From Pseudomonadota bacterium (lineage in GTDB: Bacteria > Pseudomonadota > Alphaproteobacteria > Rhodobacterales > Rhodobacteraceae), in NCBI GenBank assembly GCA_963205075.1, contig CAUJIU010000003.1:1-33428 (forward strand): DNA of 33,428 bases, in the 5' to 3' direction. Below the pieces are notes generated by a model. It made no database searches. It was not told the DNA's origin and was given only the letters and a program-made list of their open reading frames with translations. The position numbers and the translations under genes were made by a program. The stretch's first letter is position 1, and each line of letters starts with the position of its first letter. This document shows, one piece after another, positions 15,542-23,763 of this stretch.

Positions 15542-16551
15542 TGGACCTGATCAACGCCCTGGTGGCGCTTCTGAACTACGTGATCATCCCCGGCATGTCC
15601 TACGGTGCCCAGCTGGCCATCGGCGCGCTCGGCGTCACGCTGGTCTATGGCATCTTGCGGTTTTCCAACTTTGCCCATGGCGACACCATGGCCTTCGGGA
15701 CCACCTTCACCATTCTGGTCACCTACTGGCTGCAATCGATGGGGGTCAGCCTCGGGCCGCTGCCCACCGCGCTGCTGGCGCTGCCGGTCGGCATCCTGAT
15801 GACGGCGCTGCTGCTGCTGGGCACCGACCGGGCGGTCTATCGCTTCTACCGGCGGCAGAAGGCGGCGCCGGTCATACTGGTGATCGTGTCGATGGGGGTG
15901 ATGTTCGTGATGAACGGCATCGTGCGCTTCATCATCGGCGTCGAGGACCGGGACTTTGCCGACGGCGCCCGCTTTGTCATCTCGGCGCGGGATTTCAAGC
16001 AGATGACCGGGCTGGAGGAAGGTCTGGCCATCCGCACCACCCAGGTGGTGACGGTGGTCACCGCGCTGGTGGTGATGGCGCTGCTGTTCTGGTTTCTCAA
16101 CCGCACCCGCACCGGCAAGTCCATGCGCGCCTTCTCCGACAACGAGGACCTGGCGCTGTTGTCGGGCATCAACCCCGAGCGGGTGGTGACGGTGACCTGG
16201 CTGATCGTGGCCGCGCTCGCCACCGTGGCCGGGGTGCTCTACGGGCTGGACAAGTCCTTCAAGCCCTTCACCTATTTCCAGCTGCTGCTGCCGATCTTCG
16301 CCGCGGCGATCGTCGGCGGGCTTGGCAACCCGCTGGGGGCCATCGCCGGCGGCTTTGTCATCGCCTTCTCGGAAGTGACGGTGACCTATGCCTGGAAGAA
16401 GGTGCTGACCTACGCCCTGCCCGACAGCATGGCGCCTGACTCCTTGGTGCAGCTTCTGTCGACCGACTACAAATTCGCCGTCAGCTTCGCGATCCTGATC
16501 ACGGTGCTCTTGTTCAAGCCCACGGGCCTTTTCAAAGGACAATCCGTATGA
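15541..16551 (+). CDS. livH: Branched-chain amino-acid-type ABC transporter permease, LivH-type
   Basis: This is a membrane permease of 336 residues with about eight hydrophobic segments. It starts LINALVALLNYVIIPGMSYGAQLAIGALGVTLVYGILRFSNFAHGD, the LivH signature (GxTLVYGxxRxxNFAHGD). The EAA-type coupling loop is seen as MRAFSDNEDLALLSGINPERV, and the pattern IVGGLGNPLGAIAGG is present in the C-terminal half. The ribosome site GGAG lies about 10 bases upstream, inside the micro-ORF. It ends overlapping the livM start by four bases (ATGA). It forms the channel together with livM. Confidence 0.93.
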   Translation: MDLINALVALLNYVIIPGMSYGAQLAIGALGVTLVYGILRFSNFAHGDTMAFGTTFTILVTYWLQSMGVSLGPLPTALLALPVGILMTALLLLGTDRAVYRFYRRQKAAPVILVIVSMGVMFVMNGIVRFIIGVEDRDFADGARFVISARDFKQMTGLEEGLAIRTTQVVTVVTALVVMALLFWFLNRTRTGKSMRAFSDNEDLALLSGINPERVVTVTWLIVAALATVAGVLYGLDKSFKPFTYFQLLLPIFAAAIVGGLGNPLGAIAGGFVIAFSEVTVTYAWKKVLTYALPDSMAPDSLVQLLSTDYKFAVSFAILITVLLFKPTGLFKGQSV

Positions 16552-17852
16552 CCAGTTCCCTTCGACCCGTCCTGCTGTATCTGCTCGTCGCGGCGCTGAT
16601 CGCCGGTTCGGGGGTCGTGCACGGACCCAATACCGCGATGTTGATCATCAATATGGGCCTGATCTCGGCGATCATGGCGCTGGGGGTGAACCTGCAATGG
16701 GGGTTTGCCGGCCTGTTCAACATCGGGATCATGGGCTTCGTGGCGCTGGGCGGCCTGGCGACGGTGCTGGTGGCTACCCCGCCGGTCACCGCCGGCTGGT
16801 CCGCCGGCGGGCTGCGCATCATGATCGCGCTGGCGCTTGGCGCCGCGACCGTGGTGGCCGCGGTGCTGATCCAGAAGCGGATGGCCAGGGGCATGACCCG
16901 CACCCTGCTGACGCTGGTGGTGCTGGTGGGCGGCTTCTTCCTCTATCGGGCGATCCTTGATCCGGGCGTGGACGCGGTCGAGGCCATCCATCCGGCCAGT
17001 GCGGGCAATCTCGGCGGCCTGGGCCTGCCGGTGCTGCTGGCCTGGCCGATGGGCGGCGTGCTGGCCGCCGGTGCGGCCTGGATCATCGGCAAGACCGCGC
17101 TCGGCCTGCGCTCGGACTATCTGGCCATCGCCACGCTGGGCATCGCCGAGATCGTCATCGCGGTGCTCAAGAACGAGGACTGGCTGGCGCGCGGGGTCAA
17201 GAACGTGATCGGCATCCCGCGTCCGGTGCCGCAGGAGATCGACCTGCAGGCCAGCGCCGAATTCGTGCGCGGCGCGGCGTCGCTGGGGCTCGACCCGGTG
17301 CTGGCCTCGACGCTCTACGTCAAGCTGGCCTATATGGTGCTGTTCACCGTGGTGCTGGTGATCCTGCTCTGGCTGGCGCAGAAGGCGCTCAACAGCCCCT
17401 GGGGCCGGATGATGCGCGCCATCCGCGACAACGAGACCGCCGCCGAGGCCATGGGCAAGGACGTGACCGCCCGGCACCTGCAGATCTTCATCCTCGGTTC
17501 GGCCATCTGCGGCATTGCCGGCGCGATGATGACCACGCTGGATGGCCAGCTGACGCCGGGCACCTACCAGCCGCTGCGCTTCACCTTCCTGATCTGGGTG
17601 ATGGTGATCGTCGGCGGCTCGGGCAACAATTTCGGCGCCGTGCTTGGCGGCATGCTGATCTGGTGGCTCTGGGTCGAGGTCGAGCCGATCGGGCTGACCG
17701 CGCTCGACTTCATCACCTCCGGCATGTCGGACACCAACTGGCTCAAGGGGCATCTCAACGACGCCGCCGCCCATATGCGGCTGCTGACCATGGGGGTGAT
17801 CCTGCTCCTGGTGCTCAGGTTCAGTCCACGCGGCCTGATCCCCGAGAAGTAG
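16548..17852 (+). CDS. livM: Branched-chain amino-acid-type ABC transporter permease, LivM-type
   Basis: This is the second permease, 434 residues, at the long end for LivM. LGVNLQWGFAGLFNIGIMGFVALGG (about residues 41-67) is the family's first-half signature. RMMRAIRDNETAAEAMGKDV is the cytoplasmic coupling loop, followed by IVGGSGNNFGAVLGG. A central stretch (about residues 85-165) with two extra hydrophobic segments explains the length. The C-terminus RFSPRGLIPEK is typical. It is the last gene of the operon; a GC-rich hairpin follows, then a convergent dehydrogenase gene. Confidence 0.93.
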   Translation: MTSSLRPVLLYLLVAALIAGSGVVHGPNTAMLIINMGLISAIMALGVNLQWGFAGLFNIGIMGFVALGGLATVLVATPPVTAGWSAGGLRIMIALALGAATVVAAVLIQKRMARGMTRTLLTLVVLVGGFFLYRAILDPGVDAVEAIHPASAGNLGGLGLPVLLAWPMGGVLAAGAAWIIGKTALGLRSDYLAIATLGIAEIVIAVLKNEDWLARGVKNVIGIPRPVPQEIDLQASAEFVRGAASLGLDPVLASTLYVKLAYMVLFTVVLVILLWLAQKALNSPWGRMMRAIRDNETAAEAMGKDVTARHLQIFILGSAICGIAGAMMTTLDGQLTPGTYQPLRFTFLIWVMVIVGGSGNNFGAVLGGMLIWWLWVEVEPIGLTALDFITSGMSDTNWLKGHLNDAAAHMRLLTMGVILLLVLRFSPRGLIPEK

Positions 17853-17864
17853 CACCGCGCCCGT

Positions 17865-17891
17865 CGGGCCCGCATCAAACCCGCGGGCCCG
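17865..17891. terminator. GC-rich hairpin between convergent livM and dehydrogenase genes
   Basis: Arms CGGGCCCGC (17865-17873) and GCGGGCCCG (17883-17891) form a 9-bp stem with a 9-base loop. There is no clear T-run, so termination strength is uncertain. The position between two convergent stops suggests a shared, bidirectional 3'-end structure. Confidence 0.5.
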
Positions 17892-17898
17892 CGCGCGG

Positions 17899-18774
17899 TC
17901 AGCCGTTCAGCTTTCGCATCCGCTTGAACAGCGCCGAGGTATCCCAGCGGCCGCCGCCCATGTTCTGCACATCCTTGTAGAACTGGTCGACCATGGCGGT
18001 CATCGGCAGGCTGGTGCCGGTCTCGTTGGCGGCGGCAAGGCAGATGCCGAGATCCTTGCGCATCCAGTCAACGGCGAAGCCATGCTCGAAATGGTCGTCC
18101 AGCATGGTCTGGTAGCGGTTGACCATCTGCCAGCTGCCGGCCGCGCCGCCGCCGATCACCTCGACCACCTCGCGCCCGTCCAGCCCGGCGCGTTCGGCGA
18201 AGTTGAGCGCCTCGGCCAGCCCCTGCACCACGCCCGCGATGCAGATCTGGTTGACCATCTTGGTCAGTTGTCCGGCCCCGCTCTCGCCCAGCCGCTTGCA
18301 CAGCTTGGCATAGGCGGCGATCACCGGCTCGGCGCGGGCATAGGCGGCCGCATCTCCGCCGCACATCACCACCAGCTGGCCGTTCTCGGCACCGGCCTGC
18401 CCGCCCGAGACCGGGGCATCCACGAAGCTGATGCCCGATTGCGCCGCGATAGCTGCCAGGTCACGCGTGACCGAGGCCGAAACGGTGGTGTGATCGACAA
18501 AGACCGCGCCGCGCGCCATGCCGGCGAATGCGCCATCAGGTCCGGTGCAGACGCCGCGCAGATCATCGTCATTGCCCAGGCAGGCCATGACGAAATCGGC
18601 GCCGCTTGCCGCCTGCGCCGGGGTCGGGGCCGTGGCCCCGCCATGGCGGGCCGCCCAGGCCTGCGCCTTGGCGGCGGTGCGGTTGTAGACGGTGACCGAA
18701 TGGCCCGCCCTGACCAGGTGCCCCGCCATCGGCGCGCCCATCACGCCCAGTCCCAAAAACGCCACGTTCGCCAT
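17899..18774 (-). CDS. 3-hydroxyisobutyrate-dehydrogenase-family oxidoreductase
   Basis: The product has 291 residues and is a beta-hydroxyacid dehydrogenase. The Rossmann nucleotide site is VAFLGLGVMGAPMAGHL (4-20). The substrate-binding signature is FVDAPVSGGQAGAENGQL (117-134), and the catalytic lysine is Lys172 in GAGQLTKMVNQI. The C-terminal helical domain ends with QMVNRYQTML and WMRKDLGICLAAANE. Family members oxidise 3-hydroxyisobutyrate (valine breakdown) or reduce tartronate semialdehyde or glyoxylate; sequence alone does not choose. Convergence with a branched-chain amino-acid importer makes valine catabolism attractive but unproven. AGGGG precedes the ATG by 9 bases. Confidence 0.85.
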   Translation of the reverse strand: MANVAFLGLGVMGAPMAGHLVRAGHSVTVYNRTAAKAQAWAARHGGATAPTPAQAASGADFVMACLGNDDDLRGVCTGPDGAFAGMARGAVFVDHTTVSASVTRDLAAIAAQSGISFVDAPVSGGQAGAENGQLVVMCGGDAAAYARAEPVIAAYAKLCKRLGESGAGQLTKMVNQICIAGVVQGLAEALNFAERAGLDGREVVEVIGGGAAGSWQMVNRYQTMLDDHFEHGFAVDWMRKDLGICLAAANETGTSLPMTAMVDQFYKDVQNMGGGRWDTSALFKRMRKLNG

Positions 18775-18872
18775 GGTTCAGCCCCTCGCATCCATCCCCA
18801 AAACCGGATACCGATGTGTAACCCAACGCGACCGCCCGTCAACCGGGCGCCCAGACCGAGCATCGAGTAAGA

Positions 18873-21332
18873 ATGGCAACACTGTTCCGCTGGCTCCTGA
18901 GAATTGCGTCCGGTCTGGTCATCCTGACCGTGCTCGTCGTGCTGCTGGTCTATTACTTCGCCGCGCGGTCCCTGCCCGATTACAGCGAGAATTTCACCGT
19001 CGAGGGCATCACCGCCCCGGTCGAGATCGTGCGCGACAATGCCGACGTGCCGCATATCTTCGGGCAGAGCGACCGCGACGTGTTCTATGCGCTCGGCTTT
19101 GCCCATGCGCAGGACCGGCTCTGGCAGATGACCATGCTGCGGCGCACCGCGCAGGGGCGGCTGTCGGAACTGTTCGGGGAAAAGACCCTGCGCATCGACA
19201 TGCTGATCCGCCGTTTCGATCTCTATGGTCTGGCGCTGGCCTCGGTCGAGGCCCAGGACGAGGACACCCAGATCGCGCTGCAGGCCTATGCCGATGGCGT
19301 CAACGCCTGGCTGGCGCAGATCAACTCGGGCGCGCGCGGGCGTGGCGCGCCGGAAATGTGGCTGTTCAACCAGCCGATCGCGCCGTGGCAGCCGGCGGAT
19401 TCGATCGCCATCCTCAAGGTCATGGCGCTGCAACTCTCGAGCCATCTGGAAGACGAGGTGCTGCGCGCCCGCCTGTCGCTGATGATGGACCCCGCGCGGG
19501 TGCGCGACTTGATGCCCGACGATCCGGGCAGCGGCGTGGCGGCGCTGCCGGAATATGCCTCGCTGGTGCCGGGCGTGCCACGCTACGCCGAAAACACCCG
19601 CATGCCCTATGGCCCGCTCTCGCCGGTGCAACCGCGCGAGCTGGCGGGGGCCTCCAATGCCTGGGCGGTCGGGCCGACCCGCTCGACCTCGGGGGCGCCG
19701 CTTCTGGCCAACGACCCGCATCTGGGCCTGACCGCGCCCGGCGTGTGGTATCTGGCGCGGCTGGAACTGTCTTCGGGCGGGGTCATCGGCGGCACCATCC
19801 CCGGCATGCCGGTGATCCTGGCCGGGCGCAGCGCCGATCTGGGCTGGGGCATCACCTCGAGCTATCTCGACGATCAGGATGTCTATGTCGAGGAGGTCAA
19901 CCCGCAGAACCCGGACGAGTACCGCACGCCCGACGGCTGGAAGCCCTTCGTGGCGCGCGACAGCATCATCAACGTCAAGGGCGGCCCGGCGGTCACCATC
20001 CGCCTGCAATGGACCGATAACGGCCCGGTGCTGCCGCCCGACCAGTATGACCTCGGCACCATCCGCCCGCCGGGCCATGTCACCTCGGTGGCCTGGACCG
20101 CGCTGTCGGACGCCGATACCTCGATGTCGGCCGCCGTCGGCATCATGCGCGCCCGCTCCATCCCCGATGCGCTGGAGGCCGGGCGGCTGTTCATCGCGCC
20201 CTCGCAGAACCTGACGCTGGCCGATCTCAACGGCGTGGCGATGAAGCTGATCGGCGCCATGCCGCGCCGCGCCGCCGAGCATAAGAGCCTCGGGCGCCTG
20301 CCGACACCGGGCTATCTGCCGCAGAACCGCTGGCTGGGCATGCTGCCCTATGCCGCCAATCCCGAATTCATCAACCCGCCCGGCGATGTGGTCGGCAACA
20401 CCAACAACAAGGTGATCGACCGCCCCTTCCCGATGCATGTCTCCTACACCTGGGGCGACACCCAGCGCGTGCAGCGCTGGCAGCGCCTGATGCAGATGCG
20501 CGGCGTGCATACCCGCGAAAGCATGATCGAGGCGCAGCTCGACACCGTCTCGTTCACCGCCCGCTCGCTTCTGCCGCTGGTGGGGGCCGATCTGTGGTTT
20601 ACCGGCGAGGCGGCCACCGGCGGCTCGCCGCAGGCGCTGCGCGAGCAGGCGCTGGCGCTTCTGGCCGACTGGAACGGCGAGATGAACGAGCACCTGCCCG
20701 AGCCGCTGATCTACGCGGCCTGGATGCGCGCCCTGCAGGACCGGCTGATCCGCGACGAACTGGGCCCGCTGGCGCGCGAGTTCACCCATGTCGAGCCCCT
20801 GTTCATCGAACGGGTGTTCCGCAACGTCGATGGGGCCAATGTCTGGTGCGACGTGCTGCAATCGGCCGAGACCGAGACCTGCGACCAGATGGCGGCGGCG
20901 GCACTTGACGACGCGCTGGTCTGGATCACCGCCAATTATGGCACGGCGCTGGAATCCTTGCGCTGGGGCGACGCCCACATGGCGACCCAGGATCACCCGG
21001 TTCTGGGCGGCATTCCGGTGCTGGGCTGGTTCGTCAACATCCGGCAATCGACCTCGGGGGGCGACAATACGCTGATGCGGGGCCGCACTTCGGGCACCGA
21101 TCCGCAGCCCTTCCTCAACGTGCATGCGGCGGGCTATCGCGGGGTCTATGACTTTGCCGATCCAGACAGCTCGGTCTTCGTGGTGGCGACCGGGCAATCG
21201 GGCCATCCGCTGAGCCGGCATTACGACGACCTGTCAGAGCTTTGGCGGCGCGGCGAATACATCCCGATGTCGCTCGATCCGGCGCTGGCGCGCGCGGCGG
21301 CGGTCGGCATTTCGGTGCTGACACCGCAATAG
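18873..21332 (+). CDS. Penicillin acylase family protein (membrane-anchored Ntn hydrolase)
   Basis: The product has 819 residues. An N-terminal hydrophobic segment (about 10-30) anchors or exports it. The alpha-chain region has VPHIFGQSDRDVFYALGFAHAQDRLWQM (59-86), the hallmark of this family. The beta chain should begin at Ser261 (AGA|SNAWAVGP), the autoprocessed N-terminal nucleophile. Later, NDPHLGLTAPGVWY and WGITSSYLDDQDVYVEE match the substrate-pocket and oxyanion regions. Relatives cleave beta-lactam side chains, acyl-homoserine lactones or other amides; the natural substrate is unknown here. The ribosome site (GAGTAAG) is modest. The gene stands alone, divergent from the dehydrogenase. 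Confidence 0.9.
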   Translation: MATLFRWLLRIASGLVILTVLVVLLVYYFAARSLPDYSENFTVEGITAPVEIVRDNADVPHIFGQSDRDVFYALGFAHAQDRLWQMTMLRRTAQGRLSELFGEKTLRIDMLIRRFDLYGLALASVEAQDEDTQIALQAYADGVNAWLAQINSGARGRGAPEMWLFNQPIAPWQPADSIAILKVMALQLSSHLEDEVLRARLSLMMDPARVRDLMPDDPGSGVAALPEYASLVPGVPRYAENTRMPYGPLSPVQPRELAGASNAWAVGPTRSTSGAPLLANDPHLGLTAPGVWYLARLELSSGGVIGGTIPGMPVILAGRSADLGWGITSSYLDDQDVYVEEVNPQNPDEYRTPDGWKPFVARDSIINVKGGPAVTIRLQWTDNGPVLPPDQYDLGTIRPPGHVTSVAWTALSDADTSMSAAVGIMRARSIPDALEAGRLFIAPSQNLTLADLNGVAMKLIGAMPRRAAEHKSLGRLPTPGYLPQNRWLGMLPYAANPEFINPPGDVVGNTNNKVIDRPFPMHVSYTWGDTQRVQRWQRLMQMRGVHTRESMIEAQLDTVSFTARSLLPLVGADLWFTGEAATGGSPQALREQALALLADWNGEMNEHLPEPLIYAAWMRALQDRLIRDELGPLAREFTHVEPLFIERVFRNVDGANVWCDVLQSAETETCDQMAAAALDDALVWITANYGTALESLRWGDAHMATQDHPVLGGIPVLGWFVNIRQSTSGGDNTLMRGRTSGTDPQPFLNVHAAGYRGVYDFADPDSSVFVVATGQSGHPLSRHYDDLSELWRRGEYIPMSLDPALARAAAVGISVLTPQ

Positions 21333-21360
21333 CGGCGCTTAACGGTTTGGAACCTATTTT

Positions 21361-21376
21361 GCGGCAAGACTGCCGC
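21361..21376 (+). promoter_or_regulatory. Hairpin abutting the start codon of the GGDEF gene
   Basis: GCGGCA-AGAC-TGCCGC forms a 6-bp stem that ends on the base just before the ATG (21377). It occupies the place where a ribosome site should be, and no good Shine-Dalgarno sequence is seen. It could limit translation initiation. Confidence 0.45.
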
Positions 21377-22135
21377 ATGGAAAAGAACGGCGTCTTCTTC
21401 GGCCTGATCGTGTCGCTGCTGGCCATCCGCAGCCCGCGCGATGCCATTGCCAAGGGGCTGGGCTTCTTTCTGGCGATCAATTCCGTGGCGCTGGCGATCG
21501 AGCTGGCGCTCAACGGCCAGCTGTCGATGTCGTTCTGGGTGAACACGCTGGCCACCCTGCTGACCGCCCTGCCCTTCATGGTGCTGGTCTTTGCGGTGGT
21601 CACCCGGCTCGACCGCTTGCAGCAGCGGCTGGTCGAACTGGCCACCACCGACATGCTGACCGGCCTGCCCAACCGCCGCGCCTTCCTCTCGCAGGGGGCG
21701 GCGGCGCTGTCGCGCTCGGATCGGGGAGTGCTGTTCATCATCGATGCCGATCACTTCAAGACCATCAACGACAAGTATGGCCACGCGGTCGGCGATCTGT
21801 GCCTGCAGGCAATCGCCGACCATCTGCGGCGGGTGCTGCGCACCGGCGACGTGGTGGGCCGGGTTGGCGGCGAGGAATTCGCCGCCTATCTGCCCGATGC
21901 CCGGGTCGAACATGCCACCGAGATCGGCCAGCGGCTGACCGGCGCCATCGAGGTGCAGATCGAGGGCGGCGGGGTCAGCCTCAGCTTCACCATGTCGGTC
22001 GGCGCCGCCGAGACCCGGCCCGACGGCACGCTGGAACACCTGCTCAAGCTGGCGGACATGGCGCTCTATCAGGCCAAGCGCGACGGACGGGCGCGGCTGG
22101 TCTTCTGGCGCGACGGGGTCGATCACGCCGCCTGA
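21377..22135 (+). CDS. Membrane diguanylate cyclase (GGDEF domain)
   Basis: This enzyme makes cyclic di-GMP from two GTP. The frame is open from 21242 inside the acylase gene, but the ATG at 21377 (252 residues) starts the natural membrane region. About two or three hydrophobic segments (5-18, 27-45, 54-76) are followed by a short coiled linker and the GGDEF domain (about 88-250): TDMLTGLPNRRAF, DADHFKTINDKYGH, and active site GGEEF (164-168). The inhibitory I-site RTGD (155-158) sits at the canonical spacing, so product feedback is likely. No sensor domain is fused. It ends 8 bases before the convergent hflX stop. Confidence 0.9.
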   Translation: MEKNGVFFGLIVSLLAIRSPRDAIAKGLGFFLAINSVALAIELALNGQLSMSFWVNTLATLLTALPFMVLVFAVVTRLDRLQQRLVELATTDMLTGLPNRRAFLSQGAAALSRSDRGVLFIIDADHFKTINDKYGHAVGDLCLQAIADHLRRVLRTGDVVGRVGGEEFAAYLPDARVEHATEIGQRLTGAIEVQIEGGGVSLSFTMSVGAAETRPDGTLEHLLKLADMALYQAKRDGRARLVFWRDGVDHAA

Positions 22136-22143
22136 CGGTCAGG

Positions 22144-23418
22144 TCAGGCCAGACGGGCGAAGCGGTCCTTCTGGATCTGGGTCCAGGTGACGGTCAGGCG
22201 CGAGCCGGTCCGGGTCTCGGCCTCGGCCTTGACCACGCCCTGCTCATAGAGCCAGGCGCGGCGCTGGCCGTCGGCAAAGTCCAGCCTGAGCGTTTCGGTG
22301 ATGCGTTCGGGCTGCACGCGGGCGGCGATTTCCGACAGCAGCCGCTCGACGCCCTCGCCGCTGACCGCCGACAGCGCCAGCGTGTCCGGGCTGCGCCCGG
22401 CCTGGGCGCGCAAGGCGGCCTGCTCGTCGGCGGGCAGCAGGTCGGTCTTGTTCCAGATCTCGATGATGGGGGCGCTTTCGGCCACGCCCAGCCCGTGCAG
22501 GATGGTCAGCACATCGCGCGCCTGCTCGGCGCTTTGCGCGTGGCTGATATCGCGCACATGCAGGATCAGGTCGGCATCGAGCACTTCGTCCAGCGTGGCG
22601 CGGAATGCGGCCACCAGTTCGGTCGGCAGATCGGAGATGAAACCCACGGTGTCGGACAGGATCACATCCGTTCCGTCCGGCAGGCGGATGCGGCGCATGG
22701 TCGGGTCGAGCGTGGCAAAGAGCATGTCCTTGGCCAGCACCTCCGCCCCGGTCAGGCGGTTGAAGATGGTGGATTTTCCGGCGTTGGTATAGCCCACCAG
22801 CGCCACCACCGGATAAGGCACCTTGGCGCGCGCGGCCCGGTGCAGCGTTCGGGTGCGCACCACCTTGTCCAGTTGCCGGCGCAGCCGCACCAGCTGGTCG
22901 TCGATGGCGCGCCGGTCCGCCTCGATCTGGGTCTCGCCGGGGCCGCCGACAAAGCCCAGCCCGCCGCGCTGGCGCTCCAGGTGGGTCCAGGCCCGCACCA
23001 GCCGGGTGCGCTGATAGCTCAGCGCCGCCATCTCGACCTGCAACACCCCCTCGCGGGTGCGTGCCCGATCCGAGAAGATCTCGAGGATCAGGCCGGTGCG
23101 GTCCAGCAGCTTGACGTTCCAGGCCTTTTCCAGATTGCGCTGCTGCACCGGGCTGACATGGCCATCGACCAGCACCAGCTCGACCTCGGCATCGGCGAAC
23201 TTCTGCCGCAACTCCTCGACCTTGCCGGAGCCGAAGAGCGCGCCGGGCTGCACCTTGGGCAGGGGCACGATCTCGGAGCCGAGCAGCTCCAGCTGCGGCA
23301 GGGCGCCGGCCAGCGACACCGCTTCGGCCAGGGCCGGCGCCGCGGCGCGGCGGGCACGATCGGACTTGATATCGGGGTGCAGGACCCAGGCCCGCGTGGC
23401 GGGCTGATCGCGTTCCAC
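22144..23418 (-). CDS. hflX: GTPase HflX
   Basis: HflX is a ribosome-binding GTPase that splits stalled or heat-stressed ribosomes. The product has 424 residues. The start is GTG (23416-23418), five bases after the hfq stop. The N-terminal HflX domain includes LFGSGKVEEL (61-70), then LLDRTGLILEIFSDRARTREG, and QVEMAALSY. A linker LERQRGGLGFVGGPGETQIEADRR (147-170) is highly conserved. The G domain has G1 GYTNAGKST (209-217), G3 SDTVGFI and G4 NKTD. hfq-hflX is a classic gene pair. Confidence 0.95.
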   Translation of the reverse strand: MERDQPATRAWVLHPDIKSDRARRAAAPALAEAVSLAGALPQLELLGSEIVPLPKVQPGALFGSGKVEELRQKFADAEVELVLVDGHVSPVQQRNLEKAWNVKLLDRTGLILEIFSDRARTREGVLQVEMAALSYQRTRLVRAWTHLERQRGGLGFVGGPGETQIEADRRAIDDQLVRLRRQLDKVVRTRTLHRAARAKVPYPVVALVGYTNAGKSTIFNRLTGAEVLAKDMLFATLDPTMRRIRLPDGTDVILSDTVGFISDLPTELVAAFRATLDEVLDADLILHVRDISHAQSAEQARDVLTILHGLGVAESAPIIEIWNKTDLLPADEQAALRAQAGRSPDTLALSAVSGEGVERLLSEIAARVQPERITETLRLDFADGQRRAWLYEQGVVKAEAETRTGSRLTVTWTQIQKDRFARLA

Positions 23419-23423
23419 GAAAG

Positions 23424-23657
23424 CTATTCTTCGCCGTCGTAGAGGTTGATCGGCTGCGCCGGCATGATGGTCGAGATCGCGCTCTTGTAGACCAGCTGCG
23501 ACTGGCCGTCGCGGCGCAAGAGCACGCAGAACGAGTCAAACCAGGTGATGACGCCCTGAAGCTTCACCCCGTTGACCAGGAATATCGTCACGGGCACCTT
23601 GGTCTTGCGCACGTGATTCAGGAACGCGTCCTGAAGATTTTGCTTGTCAGCCGCCAT
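23424..23657 (-). CDS. hfq: RNA chaperone Hfq
   Basis: This Sm-like hexamer pairs small RNAs with mRNAs. The frame is open from 23726, but the ATG at 23657 (77 residues, AGGG about 8 bases upstream) gives [18 protein letters not shown], the normal alphaproteobacterial start. The Sm1 motif runs through [23 protein letters not shown] and the Sm2 motif is [10 protein letters not shown]. There is almost no C-terminal tail, as in other Alphaproteobacteria. It has its own candidate promoter upstream and hflX five bases downstream. Confidence 0.96.
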   Translation of the reverse strand: MAADKQNLQDAFLNHVRKTKVPVTIFLVNGVKLQGVITWFDSFCVLLRRDGQSQLVYKSAISTIMPAQPINLYDGEE

Positions 23658-23703
23658 GGCTTTTACCCTTTTTGTCGCGGCCCAACACGGGACGTAATCT
23701 CGC

Positions 23704-23733
23704 TGTAACCAAGTATTGCGCGGCACTGGTCAA
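23704..23733 (-). promoter_or_regulatory. Candidate hfq promoter
   Basis: On the minus strand TTGACC (23728-23733) is a good -35. GTTACA (23704-23709), after an 18-base spacer, is a passable -10. The site lies between the trkH stop and the hfq start, about 45 bases before the ATG. It would allow hfq-hflX expression apart from the trk genes. Confidence 0.45.
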
Positions 23734-23763
23734 GTTTCCAGTGCAAAATCGGGCTATTGGCGC

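Noticed and set aside
18741-21221. 826-codon minus-strand open frame opposite the penicillin acylase gene
   Set aside because: Shadow frame without domains. The plus-strand acylase is complete with its catalytic signature.
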